DNA from: Thermus islandicus DSM 21543
GTDB taxonomy: Bacteria; Deinococcota; Deinococci; Deinococcales; Thermaceae
Reading direction: 5' to 3'
DNA: 64,000 bases
NCBI RefSeq assembly: GCF_000421625.1
Contig: NZ_ATXJ01000001.1
Coordinates: 248,001-312,000, forward strand
In this document: piece by piece, positions 42,353 to 51,350 of the stretch
Layout: each line of letters opens with the position of its first letter
Position numbering within the stretch: the stretch's first letter is position 1
Position numbers and translations under genes: made by a program
The notes under the pieces: model-generated
What the model saw: only the letters and a program-made list of their open reading frames with translations
What the model was told of the DNA's origin: nothing
Database searches by the model: none

Positions 42353-43177
42353 TCACCCGCCTAAGGCGCGCTCCAGGGCCCGCCGGGCCAGGACCCGGAG
42401 GAGGTGGAGGCGGTACTCGGCGCTGGCGAAGCGGTCCTCGGCCAAGGGGACGGGGGGCGTGTAGCCCTGGGTGGCCTCCTTGGGGCCCATCCCCTGCCTC
42501 AGGGCCGCCTCCACTCCCTCGAGGCGGAAAGGGGCGTAGGCGGCCCCGGTGGCCGCAAGGCGCACGTCCTTGAGGGCCTCCCCCTCCTTGAGGACCGCGG
42601 CCGCCACCCCCACCACCGCGTAGCCCGAGGCGGGGTGGGGGAACTTCTCGTAGGCGAAGCGGTAGCCGGGAAGCCTCGGCACCTCGAGGCCGAGGAGGAT
42701 CTCCGTGGGGCCGAGGGCGGTCTGGAACATACCCTGGAAGAAGTCCCGGGCGGGGATCCGGCGCTCGCCCTGGGGCCCCCGGGCCCGGAGCTCGGCCTCC
42801 AGGGCCAGGATGGCGGCGGGGTAGTCTGCCGCGGGGTCGGCATGGGCCAGGCTCCCCCCGATGGTGCCCAGGTTGCGCACCATGGGGTCGCCGATCACCC
42901 GGGCCACCAGGGGGAGGAGGGGAAGGGAGGAGCGGGCGATCTCGGCGTGGGTGGTGAGGGCCCCCACGAAGTAGACCTCCCCCTCCTCGCGGATCCCCTT
43001 GAGCTCGGCAAGGCGGCCGATGTCCACGAGGAGGGCGGGGGTGGCGAGGCGGAGCTTCATGGCCGGGATGAGGGAGTGCCCCCCCGCGAGGAGCTTGGCC
43101 TCGGGGTTCTCCTCCAAAAGCCTGAGGGCCTCGTCCAGGTTCCGGGGACGGGCGTAGCGGAAGCTTGCGGGATACAT
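42353..43177 (-). CDS. Molybdenum hydroxylase FAD-binding medium subunit (CoxM-like)
   Basis: 274 residues. The FAD site is seen in LLAGGHSLIPAMKLRLA and TIGGSLAHADPAADYPAAIL, both diagnostic of CoxM/CutM subunits. It passes electrons from the iron-sulfur subunit to quinone or another acceptor. It follows the large subunit after 10 nt, in the order S-L-M rather than the M-S-L order of Oligotropha. Confidence 0.92.
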   Translation of the reverse strand: MYPASFRYARPRNLDEALRLLEENPEAKLLAGGHSLIPAMKLRLATPALLVDIGRLAELKGIREEGEVYFVGALTTHAEIARSSLPLLPLVARVIGDPMVRNLGTIGGSLAHADPAADYPAAILALEAELRARGPQGERRIPARDFFQGMFQTALGPTEILLGLEVPRLPGYRFAYEKFPHPASGYAVVGVAAAVLKEGEALKDVRLAATGAAYAPFRLEGVEAALRQGMGPKEATQGYTPPVPLAEDRFASAEYRLHLLRVLARRALERALGG

Positions 43178-43187
43178 GGCTGGCCTC

Positions 43188-45545
43188 CTAGTCGGCGGCC
43201 ACGGGAGCCTTGTCCCGGAGGGCGCGCCAGATCTTCTCTGGGGTGAGGGGGAGGTCCAGGTGGCGGATGCCGAAGGGCCTAAGGGCGTCCATCACCGCGT
43301 TGGCCACCGCCGGGGTGGCGGCGATGGTGCCCGCCTCCCCCACCCCCTTGACCCCCAGGGGGTTCACCGGGGAGGGGGTCACGGTGGCGTCGTGCTCAAT
43401 GGCGGGGAGGTACGGGGCCTTGGGCATGGCGTACTCCATGTAGCTGGAGGTGAGAAGCTGGCCGTTTTCGTCGTAGACGGCCTCCTCAAAGAGGGCCTGG
43501 CCGATGCCCTGGACCACGCCCCCCTCCACCTGGCCCTTCACCAGGAGGGGGTTGATCTGGTGGCCGCAGTCGTCCACGGCCACGTAGCGGAGGAGCTTGA
43601 CCTCCCCGGTCTCGGGGAAGACCTCCACCACGGCCACATGGGTCCCAAAGGGGAAGACGAAGTTCTGGGGGTCAAAGAAGGCGGTGGCCTCGAGGCCGGG
43701 CTCCATCCCCTCGGGGAGGTTGTGGGCCAGGTAGGCCTGAAGGGCGATCTCCTGGAAGCTCTTGGCCTTCCCCGGCACCCCCTTGACCTGGAAGCGCCCC
43801 TCCTGGTACTCCAGGTCCTCGGGGGCCACCTCCAGGAGGTGGGCGGCGATGCGCCTCGCCTTGTCCAGCACCTTCTCCACCGCCCTGACGATGGCCGAGG
43901 CCCCCACGGGGGCGCTCCTGGAGCCATAGGTGCCCATGCCGAAGGGGATGCGGGCGGTGTCCCCATGGATGATCTCCACATCCTCCAGGGGAAGGCCCAG
44001 AAGGTCGGCCACCACCTGGCTGAAGGCGGTCTCGTGGCCCTGGCCGTGGCTGTGGGTGCCGGTGTAGACCTCCACCTTGCCCGTGGGGGCCACCCGCACC
44101 AGGGCGCTCTCCCAAAGCCCCGCCTGGGCCCCAAGCTGCCCCACCACCTTGGAGGGGGCGATGCCGCAGGCCTCAATGTAGCAGGCGAGGCCGATGCCGA
44201 TGTAGCGCCCCTCTTTCCGCAGGGCCTCCTGCTCCTGGCGCAAGGCCCTATAGCCCACGAGCTCTAAGGCCCGGTCCAGGGCCCGCTCGTAGTCGCCCGA
44301 GTCGTAGACCAGGGCGACGGGGGTGGGGTAGGGGAAGGCGTCCTTGGGGATGAAGTTCCGGCGGCGGAGCTCGGCCGGGTCCATCCCGAGCTCGGCCGCG
44401 GCCACGTCCATGAGGCGCTCAATCAGGTAGCAGGCCTCGGGCCGGCCCGCCCCCCGGTAGGCGTCCACGGGGGTGGTGTTGGTGAAGACCCCCGTGACGC
44501 GGCAGTGGATGGCCGGGATCCTGTACTGGCCGGAGAGGAGGGTGCCGTAGAGGTAGGTGGGCACCGCCGGGGCGAAGAGGGAGAGGTAGGCCCCCATGTT
44601 GGCGAGGGTCCTCACCCTGAGCCCGAGGACGCGGCCTTCGGCGTCCAGGGCCATCTCGGCCTCGGTCTCGTGGTCCCGGCCTTGGGCGTCCATCTGGAAG
44701 CTCTCGGAGCGCCGGGCCGCCCACTTCACCGGGCGCCCCAGGCGCCTCGCCGCCACCAGGAGGGCCGCCTCCTCGGGATAAGGGTAGATCTTGCTGCCGA
44801 ACCCCCCGCCCACGTCGGGGGCCACCACCCGGAGCTTGTGCTCGGGGATGCCCAGGATGAAGGCCGCGTGCATGAGGCGGTGGACGTGAGGGTTCTGGCT
44901 CGTGGTGTAGAGGGTGTACTCCCCCGTGCCCGGGTGGTAGTCGGCGAGGGAGGCCCGGGGCTCAATGGCGTTGGCGATGAGGCGCTGGTTCCGAAGCTCC
45001 AGGCGCACCACCCGGTGGGCCTTGGCGAAGGCCTCCTCCACCGCCTTCTCGTCCCCGATCTCCCAGGTGAAGGCCACGTTTCCCGGAGCCCCGGGGTGGA
45101 GCTCGGGGGCCCCGGGGGCCAGGGCCTTCCGCATGTCCGCCACCGCAGGCAGGGGCTCGTAGTCCACCTCCACCAGGAGGGCGGCGTCCTCGGCCTGGGC
45201 CCGGGTCTCCGCCACCACCACCGCCACCACCTCCCCCACGTGGTGGACCTCGTCCTTGGCCACCACGGGCCGAGGGGGGATCTTGAGGGTGGGGAGGAGC
45301 CAGCCCACGGGCATGGGCCTGACCCCTTCCTGGGCCAGGTCCTCCCCCGTGAGGACGGCCAGGACCCCGGGGGCCTTAAGGGCGGCCTCGGTGCGGACGG
45401 CCCGGATGCGGGCGTGGGCGTAAGGGGAGCGCACAAAGGCCGCGTGCACCATCCCCGGGAGGACGAGGTCGTCCGTGTAGGTACCCCGTCCGGTGAGGAA
45501 CCGGTAGTCCTCCTTCCGCTTCACCGCCTGACCGATATAGGCCAT
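43188..45545 (-). CDS. Molybdenum hydroxylase large subunit (CoxL-like, form II type)
   Basis: 785 residues. The molybdopterin site is complete: FTNTTPVDAYRGAGRPEACY, APDVGGGFGSKIY, GTHSHGQGHETAF and the base Glu in LGVKGVGEAGTIAATPA. The active-site loop reads AYRGAGR, so the Cys that binds copper in CO dehydrogenase (AYxCSFR) is missing. This is a form II or related enzyme whose substrate is not CO with certainty. It is closely similar in layout to the solitary large subunit at 25765. Complex partners are the genes on both sides. Confidence 0.9.
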   Translation of the reverse strand: MAYIGQAVKRKEDYRFLTGRGTYTDDLVLPGMVHAAFVRSPYAHARIRAVRTEAALKAPGVLAVLTGEDLAQEGVRPMPVGWLLPTLKIPPRPVVAKDEVHHVGEVVAVVVAETRAQAEDAALLVEVDYEPLPAVADMRKALAPGAPELHPGAPGNVAFTWEIGDEKAVEEAFAKAHRVVRLELRNQRLIANAIEPRASLADYHPGTGEYTLYTTSQNPHVHRLMHAAFILGIPEHKLRVVAPDVGGGFGSKIYPYPEEAALLVAARRLGRPVKWAARRSESFQMDAQGRDHETEAEMALDAEGRVLGLRVRTLANMGAYLSLFAPAVPTYLYGTLLSGQYRIPAIHCRVTGVFTNTTPVDAYRGAGRPEACYLIERLMDVAAAELGMDPAELRRRNFIPKDAFPYPTPVALVYDSGDYERALDRALELVGYRALRQEQEALRKEGRYIGIGLACYIEACGIAPSKVVGQLGAQAGLWESALVRVAPTGKVEVYTGTHSHGQGHETAFSQVVADLLGLPLEDVEIIHGDTARIPFGMGTYGSRSAPVGASAIVRAVEKVLDKARRIAAHLLEVAPEDLEYQEGRFQVKGVPGKAKSFQEIALQAYLAHNLPEGMEPGLEATAFFDPQNFVFPFGTHVAVVEVFPETGEVKLLRYVAVDDCGHQINPLLVKGQVEGGVVQGIGQALFEEAVYDENGQLLTSSYMEYAMPKAPYLPAIEHDATVTPSPVNPLGVKGVGEAGTIAATPAVANAVMDALRPFGIRHLDLPLTPEKIWRALRDKAPVAAD

Positions 45546-45560
45546 AGGCCCTCACCTCCC

Positions 45561-46043
45561 CTAGTCCGCCGCCTGGGCCGCCATCCGCTCCGCGGCCCAG
45601 CGGATGGCCTCCACGATGCCCTGGTAGCCCGTGCAGCGGCAGAGGTTGCCCTCGAGGTAGTGGCGGATCTCCTCCTCCGTGGGGTTCGGGTGCTCCTGGA
45701 GGAGGGCGTAGGCCGCCATGACCATCCCCGGGGTGCAGAAGCCGCACTGGAGGCCGTGCTTCTCCCGGAACCCCTCCTGGATGGGGTGGAGGCCGTTGTG
45801 GGACAGGCCCTCCACGGTGAGGACCTCGAGGCCGTCCGCCTGGACGGCGAAGACGGTGCAGCTCTTCACCGCCTTCCCGTCCAAAAGGACGGTGCAGGCC
45901 CCGCACTGGGAGGTGTCGCAGCCCACGTGGGTCCCGGTGAGGCCCAGCGTCTCCCGGAGGTAGTGGACCAGGAGGGTCCTGGGCTCCACCTCGTGCCGGT
46001 ACTCAACCCCGTTCACCCTGACTTGGATCGGCACCCTTTCCAT
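45561..46043 (-). CDS. Molybdenum hydroxylase [2Fe-2S] small subunit (CoxS-like)
   Basis: 160 residues. The plant-type cluster is held by [16 protein letters not shown] and a fourth Cys (VKSC); the second cluster by [10 protein letters not shown] and LCRCTGYQG. It carries electrons from the molybdenum site to FAD. Its start lies 41 nt inside the end of the upstream CoxG-like gene. Confidence 0.93.
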   Translation of the reverse strand: MERVPIQVRVNGVEYRHEVEPRTLLVHYLRETLGLTGTHVGCDTSQCGACTVLLDGKAVKSCTVFAVQADGLEVLTVEGLSHNGLHPIQEGFREKHGLQCGFCTPGMVMAAYALLQEHPNPTEEEIRHYLEGNLCRCTGYQGIVEAIRWAAERMAAQAAD

Positions 46044-46482
46044 ACCGCCTCCCTAGCTCCGCCTCCAGGTTGCGGAAGAACTGCTCGGCCAGACCCTGGG
46101 CCGCCCCCTGGAGGAGCCGCCCCCCAAGCCCCGCCAGGGTGCCCATGAGCCGGGCCTCCCCCTCGTAGCGCACCCGGGTGGCCTCCCCCTCGGGGAGGAG
46201 CTCCACCCGCCCCTCCCCCTCGGCCCGGCCCAGGGGGCTCTGCACCTCCAGGCCCAGGGTGAGCCCCTCGGGAGGCCTGCGGTCCTTGACCCGCACCCAA
46301 CCCTGGAAGCGGCCCCGCAGGGGCCCCAGGGCGAGCTCCAACACGGCCCGGTACCGCCCCTCCCCCTCGGGGACCAGCTCCTTGGCCCCGGGCACCGCCC
46401 TCACGAGGACCTCGGGGTCCTCCAGGGCCTGGAAGAGGGCCTCGCGCCCGAACGGTAGGGTCTTCTCCCCTTGCAGATGCAT
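46003..46482 (-). CDS. CoxG-like SRPBCC protein
   Basis: 159 residues from ATG 46482. The fold is that of CoxG/SRPBCC: the start [35 protein letters not shown], then beta-strands and a long C-terminal amphipathic helix ([28 protein letters not shown]). In CO oxidisers CoxG anchors the hydroxylase to the membrane. It is the first gene of the operon, which is unusual, and lies 14 nt downstream of a possible ribosome site. An upstream in-frame ATG at 46548 would add residues with no family match. Confidence 0.85.
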   Translation of the reverse strand: MHLQGEKTLPFGREALFQALEDPEVLVRAVPGAKELVPEGEGRYRAVLELALGPLRGRFQGWVRVKDRRPPEGLTLGLEVQSPLGRAEGEGRVELLPEGEATRVRYEGEARLMGTLAGLGGRLLQGAAQGLAEQFFRNLEAELGRRYGKGADPSQGERG

Positions 46483-46502
46483 GGCCTTCGCCCTTGCCTC
46501 CG

Positions 46503-46533
46503 ATTCTAACCCTGGTTTCGCCCCTGCGGTCAA
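46503..46533 (-). promoter_or_regulatory. Promoter of the CODH-like operon
   Basis: On the minus strand TTGACC (46533-46528) and TAGAAT (46508-46503) are 19 bp apart. The -10 is excellent; the long spacer suggests an activator or a weak -35. Confidence 0.5.
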
Positions 46534-46547
46534 GGCCGGGCGGGACA

Positions 46548-46874
46548 ATGTGGGCTGGGGTACAAACCAGGAGGGCGTCCCGCATCCAAGGGGACCCTCC
46601 CGGGCGTAGGGCTGGGGAGCGGCTGGACGAGCTGGGGGAGGGGCCGGATCCCCTGGCCGTCTGGTCCATCCCTGAGCGGCTGGGGGAGGTGGGAGAGAGG
46701 CTCAGAACCCTCCTCCCCCTGGACTGGCGGATCCTGGGCGCGGTGGACGGGGAGCTCTTCCGCATGCCCGCAGAGTTTCTCCTGGATGAGGAGCTCCGGG
46801 TGGTCCGGGCCCACGGGGCGGACCGCCTCCCCCTCCCCGAGGTCCTGGCCTGGGCCCGGGCAAACCCCGGATAG
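46548..46874 (+). CDS. Redoxin-like fragment of unknown function
   Basis: 108 residues from ATG 46548. The second half (LPLDWRILGAVDGELFRMP, then AEFLLDEELRVVRAH) resembles the C-terminal half of thioredoxin-fold peroxiredoxin-like proteins, where a cis-Pro precedes xxFLLD. The N-terminal CxxC half is absent, so it is probably a truncated remnant or a small non-redox protein. The start lies in the divergent promoter region of the CODH-like operon. Codon use is normal. Confidence 0.45.
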   Translation: MWAGVQTRRASRIQGDPPGRRAGERLDELGEGPDPLAVWSIPERLGEVGERLRTLLPLDWRILGAVDGELFRMPAEFLLDEELRVVRAHGADRLPLPEVLAWARANPG

Positions 46875-46888
46875 GACCCGGACGCCCC

Positions 46889-46917
46889 TTGCGGCCGCCG
46901 GAGGCTTCCGGTAAGGT
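46889..46917 (+). promoter_or_regulatory. Promoter of the SDR gene
   Basis: TTGCGG (46889-46894) and TAAGGT (46912-46917) are separated by 17 bp; the ATG at 46926 follows 8 nt after the -10, a leaderless arrangement. Confidence 0.5.
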
Positions 46918-46925
46918 GGGGGCAG

Positions 46926-47720
46926 ATGGCAAACTACCGCGCGATGCTGGACCTCTCGGGCCGGGGAGCTTTGGTGGTGGGGGCGGCCTCGGGGATCGGC
47001 CGGGCCTCGGCGGAGGCCCTCGCCGCCTTCGGGGCCAGGGTCCTCCTGGCCGACCGGGACGAGGGGGGCCTCGAGGCCGCCCTCAAGGCCCTCCGCGAGG
47101 CGGGGGGGGAGGCGGAGGCCCTTGCGCTGGACGTGGCCAAGCCCGACGCCGGGGAGCGGGCGGTGGGCTTTGCCCTGGAACGCTTGGGCCGGTTGGACGT
47201 CCTGGTGGTCACCCCGGCCATCAACGTCCGCAAGCCCCTCCTGGACTACACCGACGAGGAGGTGGACCGGGTGGTGGACCTGAACCTCAAGGCCACCTTC
47301 CGCCTCCTCCGGGCGGGGGGGAGGGCCATGCGGGAGGGGGGTGGGGGGAGCCTCATCGCCCTGGCCTCCATCCGGGCCCTGGTGGTGGAGCCCGGCCAGG
47401 GGGTCTACGCCGCCACCAAGGCGGGGATCCTCCAGATCGTCCGCGCCCTGGCCGCAGAGCTTGGGCCCCACGGGGTGCGGGCGAACGCCGTGGCCCCCGG
47501 GCCCATAGAGACCCCCCTCACCGCCCCCATCCGGGCCCACCCAGCCTGGTACCGGGCCTACGCGGAGAAGACCGCCCTCCTGCGCTGGGGCAGGCCCGAG
47601 GAGGTGGCCATGGCCGTGGTCTTCCTGGCCTCCCCCGCCGCAAGCTACATCACCGGGACCCTCTTCCTGGTGGACGGCGGCTGGACGGCGGTGGACGGCC
47701 GCTTCACCCCGCCCCTTTGA
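46926..47720 (+). CDS. Short-chain dehydrogenase/reductase
   Basis: 264 residues, classical SDR. Cofactor loop GAASGIG (19-25), acidic LADRDEGG after strand 2 favouring NAD, catalytic S148, Y161 and K165 (YAATK), and the C-terminal [11 protein letters not shown]. The usual NNAG is replaced by TPAIN. Substrate unknown. It overlaps or abuts the M20 peptidase gene, and the pair stands before a dipeptide-type ABC importer. Confidence 0.88.
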   Translation: MANYRAMLDLSGRGALVVGAASGIGRASAEALAAFGARVLLADRDEGGLEAALKALREAGGEAEALALDVAKPDAGERAVGFALERLGRLDVLVVTPAINVRKPLLDYTDEEVDRVVDLNLKATFRLLRAGGRAMREGGGGSLIALASIRALVVEPGQGVYAATKAGILQIVRALAAELGPHGVRANAVAPGPIETPLTAPIRAHPAWYRAYAEKTALLRWGRPEEVAMAVVFLASPAASYITGTLFLVDGGWTAVDGRFTPPL

Positions 47721-47725
47721 ACCCC

Positions 47726-48883
47726 GTGGAACGGGCCCTTCTGGCGGCAGAGGCGGTGGAGGAGAAGGAGGTGGTGGACCTCCTTAAGGCCCTGGTGCGG
47801 ATCCCGAGCCACCACCCGGGGCCCGGAGAGGAGGGGGTGGTGGCCTTCCTCGAGGCCTTCCTCAAGGAGCGCGGCCTCAGGCCCTTCCGCCAGGAGGCGG
47901 CCCCGGGGCGGCCCAACCTGGTGGTGGACCTGGGCGAGGGGGAGGGAGGCCTCCTCCTCGAGGGGCACACGGACGTGGTCACCCCGGGGGACGAGGCCCT
48001 CTGGCGCTACCCGCCCTACGCCGGGGTGGTGGAGGGGGGAAGGCTTTTCGGCCGGGGGGCCTGCGACATGAAGGGGGGCCTCGCCGCCCTGGTGGGGGCT
48101 TTGCTCGCGGTAAAGCGGGCCCTGGGAAAGCTCCCCCGCCCCTTGCGCCTTGCCGCCCTCGCCGACGAGGAAGGCCTGATGCTTGGGGTGAAGGCCTTCG
48201 TGAAGGCGGGCCTCGCCCGGGGCTTCCAGGGGGCTGTGGTGGCCGAGCCCGAGGAGATGGAGGTCTGCCTCGTCCAGAAGGGGGCCCTCCGCCTCCGCCT
48301 TCGCTTCCCCGGGCGGATGGCCCATGGGGCCATGCCCTACGCCGGGGAGAACCCCATCCCCAAGGCGGCCCGCTTCGTCCTGGAGCTAAAGGAGGTGGAA
48401 AGGCGCCTGCAGGAGCGCTTCCCCCACCCCTACCTGGGCCCCCCCTACCTCACCCCCACCCGCCTCCTGGCCACGGCGGGGGAGGGTCAGCTCAACGTCA
48501 TCCCCGCCGAAGCCGAGGTGGCCCTGGACGTGCGCACCACCCCGGGGGTGGACCACGCCCATCTGGTGGAGGAGCTCGCCGCCCTCGCCGGGGTAGGGGT
48601 GGAGGTCCTGGAGGACCGCCCCCCCGTGGAGACCCCCAAGGAGGACCCCCTGGTCCGGGCGGCGGAGGAGGCCCTAAGGCTCCTCGGCCTTCCCGTGCGG
48701 CACGGGGGGGTGCCCGGGGCCACGGACGGCACCTTCCTCCGGGCCTGGGCGGGGCTTCCCGTGGTGGTCCTGGGGCCGGGGCAGAAGACCCTGCCCCACC
48801 AGGTGGACGAGTGGGTGGACCTGGAGGAGGTGGTCCAGGCCGCCCGGGTCTACGCGGCCCTGGCGGTCCTTTTTGTGAGCTAG
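47726..48883 (+). CDS. M20-family metallopeptidase/deacylase (ArgE/DapE-like)
   Basis: 385 residues from GTG 47726; TTG 47717 overlapping the SDR stop is an alternative. Zinc-site motifs: LEGHTDVVTPGD, FGRGACDMKGGLAAL, the catalytic Glu in ADEEGLM, AEPEE, and the final histidine in KTLPHQVDEW. The dimerisation lid carries RMAHGAMPYAGENPI. It hydrolyses an N-acyl amino acid or dipeptide in the cytoplasm. The ABC importer downstream may bring in the substrate. Confidence 0.88.
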   Translation: MERALLAAEAVEEKEVVDLLKALVRIPSHHPGPGEEGVVAFLEAFLKERGLRPFRQEAAPGRPNLVVDLGEGEGGLLLEGHTDVVTPGDEALWRYPPYAGVVEGGRLFGRGACDMKGGLAALVGALLAVKRALGKLPRPLRLAALADEEGLMLGVKAFVKAGLARGFQGAVVAEPEEMEVCLVQKGALRLRLRFPGRMAHGAMPYAGENPIPKAARFVLELKEVERRLQERFPHPYLGPPYLTPTRLLATAGEGQLNVIPAEAEVALDVRTTPGVDHAHLVEELAALAGVGVEVLEDRPPVETPKEDPLVRAAEEALRLLGLPVRHGGVPGATDGTFLRAWAGLPVVVLGPGQKTLPHQVDEWVDLEEVVQAARVYAALAVLFVS

Positions 48884-48935
48884 GGCCTTTCCACGCTTCC
48901 ACGGCGTGGTAGGGTGCACGGAAGAGGAGGGGCAG

Positions 48936-50414
48936 ATGCGGCACTGGATCGGTTTCGTGTGGCTTTTGGGCCTGGCCCTGGCCCAGACCCGGGGCGGGGA
49001 GCTTAAGGTGGCCGTCTTGGCCGAGCCCCCGGTGCTGGACCCCACGGCCTCCACCAGCCAGGAGATCGCCCGGATGCTCTACGACAACGTCCTCCAGGGC
49101 CTGGTGAAGTTCAACGAGAAGGGGGAGATCGTCCCCGCCCTGGCCGAGCGGTGGCAGGGGAGCCCCTCCAGCCTTACCTGGACCTTTTACCTCCGCAAGG
49201 GCGTGCGCTTCCACAACGGGAGCCCCTTCACCGCCGAGGACGTCCTCTTCAAGTTCCAGCGGGCCAAGGACCCCAGGTCCGGCCACACCCACCCGGAGTA
49301 CTACCGGGACATCGCCGCCGTGGAGGCCAAGGACCCCTATACCGTGGTCTTCCGCCTCCGCCAGCCCGACCAGGACTTCCTCTTCAACCTGGCCCGCCCG
49401 GACTCGGTGATCGGGCCTAAAGGTCGGGTGGAGGAGCAGAAGACCCAGCCCATCGGCACCGGGCCTTTCCGCTTCGCCGCCTGGGAGCGGGGGGTGGGGG
49501 TGCGGCTGGAGCGCTTTGACGGCTACTACGAGCCCGGCCTCCCCTACCTGGACCGGGTCTTCTTCCGCTTCCTCCCCGACCAGAACGCCCAGCTCGCCGC
49601 CCTAAGGGCCGGGGACATCCAGGTCATCGGCCTCGGGGTGAGCCCGGAGAACGCCCTGGTCCTGCAAAAGGACCCCAACTTCAAGGTGGTCTCCGGGTTC
49701 ACCACCACGGAGATCACCGCCGGGATGAACAACAGCCGGCCCCCCTTCAACGACCTAAGGGTGCGCCGGGCCATCCAGCACGCCGTGGACAAGAAGGCCC
49801 TGGTGGAGGGGGTGATGCTGGGCTACGGCACCCCCATCGGCAGCCACCGCTCCCCCGGGGAGCGCTGCTACGTGGACCTCTCGGGGCTTTACCCCTACGA
49901 CCCGGCCAAGGCCAAAGCCCTCCTCCAGGAGGCGGGCTACGGGCCGGGTAACCCCTTGCGCTTCACCTTCACCCTGGCCGCTCCCTACCCCTACGAGAGG
50001 CGGCTTGGGGAGGCCATCGCCGCCCAGCTCGCCCAGATCGGGGTGCAGGCCCGGCTGGAGGTGGTGGAGTGGGCCACCTGGCTCTCCCGGGTCTTTAGGG
50101 GCGCGGACTACCAGATGACCATCATCGGCCACTCGGAACCCCACGACATCGGCATCTACGCCAACCCGGGCTACTACTTCCGCTACGACTCCCCCCGCTT
50201 CCGGGAGCTCTACGCCCGCTACCTCCGCACCCCCGATCCCGACAAGGCCTGCGAGCTGATGAAGGAGATGCAAAGGCTTTTAGCCCAGGACGCCGTCAAC
50301 CTCTGGGTGATGAACGCCCCCTACCTGGCGGCCATGCGCAAGGAGGTCATGGGCTGGTGGCCCAACCAGCCCACCCCGAGCCTCAACGTGACCCGGGTCT
50401 ACCTGGCGCGGTAG
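48936..50414 (+). CDS. Peptide/nickel-type ABC transporter binding protein
   Basis: 492 residues (SBP family 5). Signal peptide MRHWIGFVWLLGLALAQ, then ELKVAVLAEPPVLDPTAST, LYDNVLQGLVKF, and the family signature WTFYLRKGVRFHNGSPFTAEDV. No lipobox is present, so it is free in the periplasm. It should bind peptides or similar amine compounds for the two permeases that follow without gap. TAGGGT (48910-48915) is a candidate -10, with GAGGAGGGGCAG as ribosome site. Confidence 0.9.
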   Translation: MRHWIGFVWLLGLALAQTRGGELKVAVLAEPPVLDPTASTSQEIARMLYDNVLQGLVKFNEKGEIVPALAERWQGSPSSLTWTFYLRKGVRFHNGSPFTAEDVLFKFQRAKDPRSGHTHPEYYRDIAAVEAKDPYTVVFRLRQPDQDFLFNLARPDSVIGPKGRVEEQKTQPIGTGPFRFAAWERGVGVRLERFDGYYEPGLPYLDRVFFRFLPDQNAQLAALRAGDIQVIGLGVSPENALVLQKDPNFKVVSGFTTTEITAGMNNSRPPFNDLRVRRAIQHAVDKKALVEGVMLGYGTPIGSHRSPGERCYVDLSGLYPYDPAKAKALLQEAGYGPGNPLRFTFTLAAPYPYERRLGEAIAAQLAQIGVQARLEVVEWATWLSRVFRGADYQMTIIGHSEPHDIGIYANPGYYFRYDSPRFRELYARYLRTPDPDKACELMKEMQRLLAQDAVNLWVMNAPYLAAMRKEVMGWWPNQPTPSLNVTRVYLAR

Positions 50415-51350
50415 ATGGCGGCCTACGCCTTTAGGCGCCTCCTCCTGGCCCTGGCCACGTGGTGGCTTGCGGGCACCCTGGCCTTCGCCCTGCTCCTCCT
50501 CCTGCCGGGCGACCCGGTGCAGGCCATCCTGGGCCTCGAGGCCTCCCCTGAGGCCCGCGCCGCCCTCGAGCGCTCCCTGGGCCTGGACCGGCCGCCCCTG
50601 GAGCGCTACGGGCTCTGGCTTTCGGGCCTCCTGCGCCTGGACCTCGGCGAGTCCATCCGCTACGGGAGGCCGGTGCGGGCGCTTGCGGCGGAGCGGCTCC
50701 CCCTCACCCTCGCCCTCGTCCTCCTCGGGCTTGGGGGGGCGCTCCTCCTCGCCCTCCCCCTCGCCCTCCTCGCCGTGCGCTCCCAGACCTTAGATCTCGC
50801 CCTGAGCGGCTTCATGGGCCTCCTCCAGTCCCTCCCCACCTTTTTCCTGGGGGTGGTCCTCCTCTACGCCCTCGCCGTCCACCTCCCCCTCCTTCCGGCG
50901 GGCGGGTTCCCGGGGTGGGAGGACCCCGGGGAGGCCTTCCGTCACCTCCTCCTCCCTGGCCTCACCCTGGCCCTGGCCCGGGCGGCGATCCTCTTCCGCA
51001 TGGCCCGGGGAAGCCTCCTCGAGGTCCTCTCCCAGGACTACATCCGCACCGCCCGGGCCAAGGGGGTACCGGAGGGGTGGGTCCTCCTCAAGCACGCCCT
51101 GAGGCCCGCAAGCCTCCCCCTGGTCACCGTCTTGGGCCTCGAGGGGGGGTTTCTCCTCACGGGGGCGGTGGTGGTGGAGGCGGTCTTCGCCCTGCCTGGG
51201 CTCGGCAGCCTCGCCCTCACCGCCCTCGAGGCCCGCGACTACCCCCTCCTGCAGGGGCTTGTCCTGGTCCTGGCGGGCCTCATCGTCCTCTTCAACCTGG
51301 CGGTGGACCTCCTCTACGGCCTTCTGGACCCCAGGGTGGAGTATGCGTAG
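50415..51350 (+). CDS. ABC transporter permease (DppB-like)
   Basis: 311 residues with six spans. N-terminal AAYAFRRLLLALATWWLAGTLAFALLLLLPGDP and the coupling loop SQDYIRTARAKGVPEGWVLLKHALRPA are the DppB/OppB pattern. It starts one base after the binding protein stop (TAGATG) and overlaps the next permease by 8 nt. The usual ATPase genes are not present behind the operon. Confidence 0.9.
   Translation: MAAYAFRRLLLALATWWLAGTLAFALLLLLPGDPVQAILGLEASPEARAALERSLGLDRPPLERYGLWLSGLLRLDLGESIRYGRPVRALAAERLPLTLALVLLGLGGALLLALPLALLAVRSQTLDLALSGFMGLLQSLPTFFLGVVLLYALAVHLPLLPAGGFPGWEDPGEAFRHLLLPGLTLALARAAILFRMARGSLLEVLSQDYIRTARAKGVPEGWVLLKHALRPASLPLVTVLGLEGGFLLTGAVVVEAVFALPGLGSLALTALEARDYPLLQGLVLVLAGLIVLFNLAVDLLYGLLDPRVEYA

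Noticed and set aside
43188-45545. Annotation as carbon monoxide dehydrogenase large subunit
   Set aside because: The AYxCSFR loop of CO dehydrogenase is absent (AYRGAGR), so CO as substrate is not supported.
44505-46148. A 547-codon plus-strand frame opposite the large and small hydroxylase subunits
   Set aside because: Antisense to well-conserved CoxL/CoxS motifs and of low-complexity composition.
48893-48915. Repeated TTCCACG before the peptide-binding protein gene as an operator
   Set aside because: The period is 9 bp, not 11, and a short chance repeat is likely; only the -10 TAGGGT is mentioned.
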